Virus record (IMG/VR): IMGVR_UViG_3300040807_000375
Coordinates: 1 to 20,829 of that record
Strand: one strand, 5' to 3'
Length of the DNA: 20,829 nt
Origin: a virus
The notes beneath the pieces were generated by a model that did not search any database, was not told the DNA's origin, and saw nothing but the letters and a program-made list of their open reading frames with translations. Positions 14,876-20,829 of this stretch are shown here, one piece after another. The translations under genes and the position numbers were made by a program. Within the stretch, counting starts at the first letter, position 1, and every line of letters begins with the position of its first letter.

Positions 14876-15298
14876 ATGAGCACCATCGTTACTAGAGCTG
14901 GCAAAGGCTCACCACTCACTCACACCGAAGTTGATGCCAACTTCACCAACCTCAATACAGATAAAGCTGGTTACGTAGCGGGCGAAGGCGGCACAGTAAC
15001 GCAGGCCACTAGCAAAAGCACAGGCGTCACGCTTAGCAAAAAGTGCGGTCAAATCACGATGAACGCAGCAGCACTTGCTGCTGACACAACCGTGACTTTC
15101 ACGCTGACCAACACCGAGGTCGTTGCTACTGACATCATTATTCTCAACCATGTCAGCGGAGGCACCGCTGGGTCGTATCTTCTGAACGCTCAGGCTGGAT
15201 CAGGTTCTGCAAGCATCAATGTCCGCAACATTACTGGTGGTGCGCTATCTGAAGCAATCGTAATTGGCTTTGCGATCATTAAAGCTGTAGTTAGCTGA
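14876..15298 (+). CDS. fibre-like tail protein inserted between gpM and gpL genes
   Basis: 140 residues. It opens MSTIVTRAGKGSPLTHTEVD and ANFTNLNTDK, an N-terminal module I recognise from tail-fibre-like proteins, where it probably anchors to the virion. Residues 33-140 are beta-rich (GGTVTQATSKSTGVTLSK, QITMNAAALAADTTVTFTL, ATDIIILNHVSGGTAGSYLL, ASINVRNITGGALSE), resembling a small end domain found in many phage structural proteins. Lambda has no gene at this point: gpM is followed directly by gpL. The gene has its own strong ribosome-binding site and ends two bases before the gpL-like ATG. A decoration, chaperone-like or receptor-contact role is possible; none can be proved. Precise function unknown. 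Confidence 0.75.
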   Translation: MSTIVTRAGKGSPLTHTEVDANFTNLNTDKAGYVAGEGGTVTQATSKSTGVTLSKKCGQITMNAAALAADTTVTFTLTNTEVVATDIIILNHVSGGTAGSYLLNAQAGSGSASINVRNITGGALSEAIVIGFAIIKAVVS

Positions 15299-15300
15299 AC

Positions 15301-16152
15301 ATGGCTTACGTTGTCTCCGGTTACTGGGACGTCGGTTATGCCGACACCGAATCCAGTGCGGCGATAACTGGTGAGCTGCAGGGAATCAACCCAACTGCAA
15401 TCATTGAGCTATTTCAGCTCGAACTAAACGCCAACCAGCACGGTGTAAACCAGACTTACTATTTCCACAGCGGCACCAAACCAGACACCGGCAATAACTT
15501 GATCTTTGGTGGGATACCATACATAGCCCTACCGATTGAAGCTGAGGGTTTTGCGTATTCTGGCCAAGGCAGTTTGCCAAGGCCAACGCTAAGGGTCAGC
15601 AACATCTTCAGCACGATTACGGCACTGCTAGCAACACTGCCCAACGGTTTAGAAGGTGCCAAGGTGACGCGGCTCCGCACCTTGGCGCGTTATATCGATG
15701 ACGCAAATTTTGGTACGCCAGGATCAGAACTAACAACGCAAAGTGGAGACAGCCTGATAACTCAAGACGGCGTCCTCACAGTCGGCTTTGTGGAATCGGG
15801 GAATCCTTACGGCACGCCCGATCCAACTGCATTATTTCCTACTGAGGTGTATTACGTTGACCGCAAGTCAACCGAAAATCGAAACTTAGTCGAGTTTGAG
15901 CTTGCCAGTGCATTTGACCTTGCAGGTGTTCGCGCACCCAAGCGTCAGTGCATCAGCCGTTGCCAATGGGTGTATCGATCCGCTGAATGCGGTTATACCG
16001 GTACTAATTACTTTGATGCCAACGACAATTTTGTAGCTGATTCATTCGAGGATGTTTGCGGCAAGAAGCAGAGTAGCTGCGAAGCTAGATTTGGTGAGAA
16101 CAATGAGCTGCCATTTGGCGGCTATCCCGGCATTGGTACTTTCTTCGCATGA
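15301..16152 (+). CDS. minor tail protein, gpL-like iron-sulfur tail-tip protein
   Basis: 283 residues, against 232 for lambda gpL. The N-terminal part includes [48 protein letters not shown] and the typical [13 protein letters not shown]. The C-terminal domain has cysteines C221, C230, C253 and C260, with spacings 9, 23 and 7. As I recall, these equal the spacings of the four cysteines in lambda gpL that hold a [4Fe-4S] cluster; C217 is an extra one. Much of the length excess lies in residues 138-172, which contain [13 protein letters not shown], absent from lambda as I remember it. gpL is part of the tail tip between the tube and gpJ. The stop overlaps the gpK-like ATG as ATGA. Confidence 0.93.
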   Translation: MAYVVSGYWDVGYADTESSAAITGELQGINPTAIIELFQLELNANQHGVNQTYYFHSGTKPDTGNNLIFGGIPYIALPIEAEGFAYSGQGSLPRPTLRVSNIFSTITALLATLPNGLEGAKVTRLRTLARYIDDANFGTPGSELTTQSGDSLITQDGVLTVGFVESGNPYGTPDPTALFPTEVYYVDRKSTENRNLVEFELASAFDLAGVRAPKRQCISRCQWVYRSAECGYTGTNYFDANDNFVADSFEDVCGKKQSSCEARFGENNELPFGGYPGIGTFFA

Positions 16153-16850
16153 CTTGGCGCGACGCTGCATTACAAGACGCTAAAGACCGCGATCCTTGGG
16201 AGTCGGTCGGTTTGGTCGTTGTCGTTAAAGGTCGTGAGCGGTACTGGCCATGTAGGAACATGGCGCACAACATGGAAAGCATGTTCGTGCTGAATCCTGA
16301 GGATTACGCTGCTGCATCAGATGCTGGTGAAATTATCGGCATTGTTCACAGCCATCCGCATACCGCACCAGTTGCCAGCGAAGCCGATCGAGTTTCAGCA
16401 GAAAAACACGGCCTCCCCTGGTACATCGTCAACCCACGAATTGAAACCTGGGGCGAATACTGCCCTTGCGGCTACAAGGCTCCCTTGATTGGCAGGCAAT
16501 GGACTTGGGCTGTCAATGATTGCTGGACTTTGGCGCGTGACTGGTACGCAGAACAAGGAATCATGCTGCGCGATTGGGATCGCCCTGCAACACCAGAACT
16601 GTTCATGAATGCGCCGATGTTTGATGGCGCCTGGGCTGCAACAGGATTCCGCCAGTTGGCCGAAAACGAACCGTTGGAGCGTGGCGACTTGCTGCTAATG
16701 CAGATTAACGGCAAAGGCTTGAATCACTGCGCCGTATTTATCGGTGATGGCATGGTGCTACATCACCTTGCAGGACGGTTAAGCAGTAGAGATATTTACG
16801 GTGGCTGGCTACAATCGGTGACAGGGAGGCGGCTGCGTCATGTTGCGTAA
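16149..16850 (+). CDS. tail assembly protein, gpK-like (JAMM plus NlpC/P60 peptidase)
   Basis: 233 residues with two enzyme domains, as in lambda gpK. The N-terminal JAMM/MPN metallopeptidase has E18 (WESVGLV) and the [14 protein letters not shown] motif (H67, H69, S77, D80), a complete zinc site. The C-terminal NlpC/P60 domain has its nucleophile at C125 ([13 protein letters not shown]) and H193 ([12 protein letters not shown]). Both active sites look intact. gpK is needed for tail-tip assembly and is not found in the lambda virion; cell-wall cleavage or processing of a tail protein is proposed for the family. An extra CPC pair (C105, C107) links the domains. The start overlaps gpL's stop (ATGA); its end overlaps gpI by 11 bases. 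Confidence 0.94.
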   Translation: MTWRDAALQDAKDRDPWESVGLVVVVKGRERYWPCRNMAHNMESMFVLNPEDYAAASDAGEIIGIVHSHPHTAPVASEADRVSAEKHGLPWYIVNPRIETWGEYCPCGYKAPLIGRQWTWAVNDCWTLARDWYAEQGIMLRDWDRPATPELFMNAPMFDGAWAATGFRQLAENEPLERGDLLLMQINGKGLNHCAVFIGDGMVLHHLAGRLSSRDIYGGWLQSVTGRRLRHVA

Positions 16851-17469
16851 GGTCAGACTTTACGGGCAGCTTGCCAAGTTCGTCGGTCGAACTGTATTAG
16901 AAGCAGACTTGAGCACTACAGCAGAAGTAGTGCGAATGTTAATTGCAAATTTTCCCGCATTAGAAGAACACATGGCTGATCAGCATTACAGAGTGCTGGT
17001 GGGCGAACGTGCATTGACATTGGACGAGTTGCATTTCCCTGTTGGGCAGGAAGAGATCAAAATCGTTCCAGTGGTTGTCGGCGCTGGTGGTAACGCTGGT
17101 TTGACTATCCTTGCCGGTGTTGCATTGGTTGCTCTTTCGTTTGTGAGTTTTGGTGGCACTGCTTTTGCTGGAGCTGGAGGCGCTCTCGGTATTTTTGGTG
17201 GAACGGGTGCTGCATATGGATCGTCTGCGTTGTTTTTTATTGGTGCAGGCCTTTTATTAACTGGCATTGCTCAGGCCATCTCCCCGGTGCCTGCAATCCC
17301 GCAAGGCCCAGATACTGAACAGGATCCCCGGAAATCTCAGTCGTATTCATTTTCTGGCGTACAAAACACAAGCCGTGGTGGCACGCCTGTTCCTATCGTT
17401 TACGGTAAGACTCTGACTGGCAGCGTTGTTATCTCTGCTGGCATCGACACCGTTCAGGTAAGGACATGA
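16840..17469 (+). CDS. tail assembly protein, gpI-like
   Basis: 209 residues, close to lambda gpI (223). The N-terminal 80 residues look like a small ubiquitin-like unit ([50 protein letters not shown]). Two hydrophobic Gly/Ala-rich segments follow (about residues 88-105 and 127-150). The C-terminus is the conserved [20 protein letters not shown] segment, which resembles the N-terminal region of tail-tip proteins. gpI assists tail-tip assembly with gpK and is thought to leave the particle. Overlaps the gpK-like gene by 11 bases and the gpJ-like gene by four (ATGA), so the K-I-J trio should be translated together. Confidence 0.92.
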   Translation: MLRKVRLYGQLAKFVGRTVLEADLSTTAEVVRMLIANFPALEEHMADQHYRVLVGERALTLDELHFPVGQEEIKIVPVVVGAGGNAGLTILAGVALVALSFVSFGGTAFAGAGGALGIFGGTGAAYGSSALFFIGAGLLLTGIAQAISPVPAIPQGPDTEQDPRKSQSYSFSGVQNTSRGGTPVPIVYGKTLTGSVVISAGIDTVQVRT

Positions 17470-20400
17470 CAACGATTATCGGTGCTGGCGGCGGCGGTGG
17501 CGGCGGTAAAGGTGGCGGCGGCGGTGGTGGTGGCAGTAGCCGTTCACCTAGGACCACACCTGACTCCCTTGATTCAAGGCAGTACGCAAACGTCATTGAC
17601 TTGATTTCAGAAGGCGAAATCGAAGGTTTAGTTGACGGCAATAAATCAATCTTCCTAAACAATACTCAGCTAGAAAGCGTAACTGGTGATTTTAACTTTG
17701 AAGACGTTACTGTTTACACCCGCAACGGTACGCAAAGCCAAGAGCACATTCCTCTGACTCCTGGAACGGAAAACGAGCGTGCAGTGAATCGCCCTGTTGC
17801 GCAACCAGTTCCGATCATAGAAAGCATCACTGATGACGAAGTCGATGCAGTAAGGATCACCATTTCAATCCCATCGCTGCAAAAAATTGATAACGAAACT
17901 GGAGACACCGAAGGCACTTCTGTTCGACTGAAGATTTATCTGCAGTATGCAAATGCTGGTTTTATAGAGGTTGTCAACGATAGGATCAGTGGCCGCACCG
18001 CTGATTTATATCAAAAAGATTATTTGATTGAACTGGAGCGACCAAACCCTACTGACAACGTCGATGTCAAGGTTGAGCGCATCACGGGCGATAGCAGTAA
18101 CTCACTGCTGACTAACGCTTTTAGCTGGACAAGCTTGACGGAAATCAAGTGGGCAAAGCTTACTTACCCAAATAGCGCACTCGTCGGTTTGCGTGTAGAC
18201 GCTGAGCAATTCAACAGCATCCCATCGCGTAAGTACTTGGTCAAAGGTGTCAAGGTCAGGATCCCCAATGGTGTCACCGTTGACTCCGACACCGGCAGAA
18301 TTATCTACCCACAGAATTTCGTCTGGGACGGAACATTTGCCGCTGTAACTTGGTGCGCCTGTCCAGCGTGGATCCTATGGGATCTGCTGACCAACACTAG
18401 GTACGGTTTCGGCAACCATATTGACACCTCTCAGCTCGATAAGTGGGCGTTCTTTGCAGCGTCAAAATACAGCAACGAACTGGTTGATGACGGGTTTGGT
18501 GGAACGGAAGCCCGCTTCAGCTGCAACACCACGATTCAAACAGCCGAGGAATCTTTCAAGCTTATTAACGACCTGTTGTCAGTCATGCGTTGTCAGGGCT
18601 TCTGGAGTTCAGGCAGCCTGACGATCGCGCAAGACGCACCACGGGATCCGGCCTATCTATTCACGATGGCCAATGTCACAGAAGATGGTTTTACCTATAG
18701 CGGCAGCAGCCTGAAAACTCGCCCCACCGTTGTCGTGGTCAGCTACCTCGACATTGACCTCAAAGATAAAGCCTACGAGGTAGTTGAAGATCATGATGGC
18801 ATCGCAAAATACGGCGTGGTGCGTAAAGAGTTTGATGCGTTTGCCTGCACCAGTCGCGGTCAAGCAGCAAGGATAGGCAAGTGGATTTTGTACTCTGATA
18901 AGTACGAGAAAGAAGTCGTCTCGTTTACGTCAAGCCTTGATGCTGGGCAGGTTGTCCGGCCTGGCATGGTGATTCAGATTGCTGATCCTGTTGTTGCTGG
19001 CGAACGCAAAGCAGGGCGAATCAGTGCTGCGACTAGCAATTCAATCACGGTTGACGACACGGCAAGCACCGACTTGAACTTTGGTTCAGGTAGCAAGCTG
19101 CACGTCATCTTGCCAGATGGCACGTCTGAAACCAAGGACATCAGCACTATCGCTGGTGGTGTTATTACGATTGTCGGGACGTTTAGTGTCACGCCAAACG
19201 TCAACAGTATTTGGATGCTTGAAACCCTTGGTTTGGGCGCGAATAACATCCAGCCGACACTATGGCGCGTGCTTGCAATTGAAGAGCAGGATCAAATGCT
19301 CTATACCATCAATGCCGTTTCGTATAACGAGGGTAAGTACGCTTACGTTGAAGATGGCGAAGAACTTCAGCGGCGTGATGCGACAAACTTAGACGTTATC
19401 CCCGAACCACCAGAAGACCTTGAGGTACTAGAGACAATTCCTCTGGGTGGAACGGAGCCAACCAAGGAAGTTCAATTTGTACTGAACGGCAGAGTAGCCA
19501 TCAAGATTACGTGGCACTGGCGCGTTCCCAGCGGCCAAACCACCAAGAAATTCCGCGTTCGTTACCGCCACGAAGACGACAACTTTACTGAAGAAATCAT
19601 TCAAGGCACCACACTAGACATTCTTGACGCCAAGCCAGGTAACTATCAAATCCAAGTCAGCGCTATTAGCGGTAGCGGCATTCTGTTCAGCAAACCTGCT
19701 CTTGCTAATTACACGGTTCAAGGTCTTGGCGCACCACCGGCTGACATCGTTGATCTAAGCCTGACGCCTACGACTGACACGCTGGCAATCCTGTCTTGGG
19801 ATCAGGTCGATGAACTAGACGTTCAACTTGGTGGGCGCATCATTATTCGCCACGATCCACGGCCTTTAGCAGCCGCTGAATGGAACAGCAGCAACCGCAT
19901 TGTCGATGGCGTTTCTGGTGCATCTACCCAAAAGCAGGTGCCATTGCTTGCTGGAACGTATTTTGTTAAAGCCGAAGATTTCCTTGGCAATCGTTCTGTC
20001 AACGCAGTTGGTTATGAGGTTGCACTGCCTGATCCTGACGCATTGCTGACAGTCAAAACCTATGCGGAGCAAAGCTTGTCTCCGCCGTTTGACGGAACAG
20101 CTGTCAACTGTGCATATGACGTAGCTGAAACAGCGCTAGTGCTAGAGCCTGACGCTTACGTTGCTTTGGGTTATGCCGTTGATTTTTACTTTGAAGTTGA
20201 TGGGCAGGCTGAATACATCTACAAAGATACTTTTGACTTTGGTGCGGTTTATGACACGATTATTCGCCGCACAATTCTTAGTCGCCCCACGGTTCAAACG
20301 GGAACTTTGTTCGACGGTTATGCCGGACTGTTTGACGACGCCACTGGCTTTTTTGACGGTACATCGTCAGATGCTGTTAATACCGTTACTTACGTGCGAA

Positions 20401-20783
20401 CAACGGATGACGACCCAGCAGGTTCACCGATTTGGGGGCCATGGACTGAGTTTGTTGCAGGCGTAATTCAAGGTCGCGGCATCCAGATCAAAGCACAATT
20501 GACTACAACAAGCTCAAACATCAACGTCGCAGCTGATCAGCTTGGTGCGACGCTTCAACTGCGGCGGCGCACAGAGACTGGCACTGGTTCGTCTGGCAGT
20601 GCAGTGACATTTGGCAATGCGTTTTATCAAGCGCCTGACGTGGTTATCACTCCAACAGACCTTGGGGCAGACGGTTATGTGACGTTGAGTAGCGTCACGG
20701 GGACAGGATTTACGGCAACGCTTACAGGAGCGACAAATAGCGGTTTCAGTTACACTGCGACTGGATACGGTCGAGCACTGTAA
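17466..20783 (+). CDS. tail tip / host-specificity protein, gpJ-like
   Basis: 1105 residues (lambda gpJ has 1132). It forms the distal tail hub and carries receptor-binding parts. It begins with a glycine-rich run (residues 6-22, one Lys inside), then the conserved SRQYANVIDLISEGEIEGLV, the TipJ-type region around residues 295-440 (CPAWILWDLLTNTRYGFG, FKLINDLLSVMRCQGFW) and a beta-rich domain (ISAATSNSITVDDTAS). Two fibronectin-III-like domains follow at roughly 645-752 and 757-853. The C-terminal 60 residues (VTFGNAFYQAPDVVITP, GYVTLSSVTGTGFT) form the end domain common in aquatic phage fibres. The gene overlaps gpI by four bases, and its stop overlaps the next ATG (TAATG). The receptor cannot be inferred. 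Confidence 0.95.
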   Translation: MTTIIGAGGGGGGGKGGGGGGGGSSRSPRTTPDSLDSRQYANVIDLISEGEIEGLVDGNKSIFLNNTQLESVTGDFNFEDVTVYTRNGTQSQEHIPLTPGTENERAVNRPVAQPVPIIESITDDEVDAVRITISIPSLQKIDNETGDTEGTSVRLKIYLQYANAGFIEVVNDRISGRTADLYQKDYLIELERPNPTDNVDVKVERITGDSSNSLLTNAFSWTSLTEIKWAKLTYPNSALVGLRVDAEQFNSIPSRKYLVKGVKVRIPNGVTVDSDTGRIIYPQNFVWDGTFAAVTWCACPAWILWDLLTNTRYGFGNHIDTSQLDKWAFFAASKYSNELVDDGFGGTEARFSCNTTIQTAEESFKLINDLLSVMRCQGFWSSGSLTIAQDAPRDPAYLFTMANVTEDGFTYSGSSLKTRPTVVVVSYLDIDLKDKAYEVVEDHDGIAKYGVVRKEFDAFACTSRGQAARIGKWILYSDKYEKEVVSFTSSLDAGQVVRPGMVIQIADPVVAGERKAGRISAATSNSITVDDTASTDLNFGSGSKLHVILPDGTSETKDISTIAGGVITIVGTFSVTPNVNSIWMLETLGLGANNIQPTLWRVLAIEEQDQMLYTINAVSYNEGKYAYVEDGEELQRRDATNLDVIPEPPEDLEVLETIPLGGTEPTKEVQFVLNGRVAIKITWHWRVPSGQTTKKFRVRYRHEDDNFTEEIIQGTTLDILDAKPGNYQIQVSAISGSGILFSKPALANYTVQGLGAPPADIVDLSLTPTTDTLAILSWDQVDELDVQLGGRIIIRHDPRPLAAAEWNSSNRIVDGVSGASTQKQVPLLAGTYFVKAEDFLGNRSVNAVGYEVALPDPDALLTVKTYAEQSLSPPFDGTAVNCAYDVAETALVLEPDAYVALGYAVDFYFEVDGQAEYIYKDTFDFGAVYDTIIRRTILSRPTVQTGTLFDGYAGLFDDATGFFDGTSSDAVNTVTYVRTTDDDPAGSPIWGPWTEFVAGVIQGRGIQIKAQLTTTSSNINVAADQLGATLQLRRRTETGTGSSGSAVTFGNAFYQAPDVVITPTDLGADGYVTLSSVTGTGFTATLTGATNSGFSYTATGYGRAL

Positions 20784-20829
20784 TGGCCCAAAGCGATCAA
20801 GTCGTACAGAACGCAACATTCCCGACTGT
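20783..20829 (+). CDS. start of a fibre-like structural gene (truncated by window end)
   Basis: Fifteen codons starting at the ATG that overlaps gpJ's stop (TAATG). The opening MAQSDQVVQNATFPT resembles the start of tail-fibre or tail-tip accessory proteins I recall following gpJ in aquatic phages. The rest lies outside the window, so only a partial call is possible. Confidence 0.55.
   Translation, partial: MAQSDQVVQNATFPT

Noticed and set aside
17484-17541. GGC/GGT run as a possible DNA repeat or regulatory element
   Set aside because: It encodes the glycine-rich N-terminus normal for gpJ-type proteins and needs no other explanation.
1-20829. CRISPR arrays, tRNAs, insertion sequences, toxin-antitoxin or defence genes
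   Set aside because: Nothing of these kinds was seen on either strand; nearly all DNA is accounted for by structural genes, and no intergenic gap exceeds about 85 bases.

Overview
The window holds a single, densely packed, plus-strand operon. It is the late structural (packaging, head and tail) module of a lambda-type siphovirus or prophage. Gene order follows lambda closely: small terminase, GpA-type large terminase, a gpW-like joiner, portal, prohead protease/major capsid, small head proteins, gpFII-like, gpU-like, major tail protein, G/GT chaperones, tape measure, then gpM, gpL, gpK, gpI and gpJ. No integrase, repressor, lysis gene, tRNA, CRISPR array or antiphage system is visible, so integrated prophage versus free phage cannot be decided. 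The host is uncertain. The fibre-like openings (a protein beginning MSTIVTRAGKGS and the partial last gene beginning MAQSDQVVQNATFP) and the capsid-gene N-terminal domains recall proteins I associate with phages of aquatic bacteria, particularly picocyanobacteria. This is an inference from memory, not a search result.

Region by region. Positions 1-2166 encode DNA packaging. Positions 2204-4275 encode the portal vertex: an Ig-like/gpW-like fusion and a lambda-family portal. Positions 4275-6686 hold one very long gene that fuses an N-terminal phage domain, a Tudor-like HVA1 domain, an S78-type prohead protease and an HK97-fold major capsid protein. Codon usage changes sharply inside it, near an internal Met at 5463. 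Positions 6692-8369 carry small head and neck proteins (AT-hook-like protein, decoration-like protein, gpFII-like connector, a beta-rich unknown, gpU-like tail terminator). Positions 8394-10184 carry the tail tube protein and the two tail-assembly chaperones, the longer one made by a canonical -1 frameshift at GGGAAAC (9834-9840). Positions 10177-14484 encode a 1435-residue tape measure. Positions 14490-20783 encode the baseplate/tail tip, interrupted by one fibre-like gene between gpM and gpL. The last 47 bases begin another fibre-like gene.

Control of gene dosage looks like the main theme. Almost all genes are translationally coupled through TGATG, TAATG or ATGA overlaps, and few have a recognisable Shine-Dalgarno sequence. 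Hairpins with terminator character lie directly after the genes whose products are needed in the most copies: major capsid, the decoration-like protein and the tail tube. Together with the frameshift and the possible internal start of the capsid protein, these could set the stoichiometry of one long transcript. I found no clearly new non-phage system. The most unusual points are the four-module capsid polyprotein with its codon-usage switch, and the placement of the hairpins.
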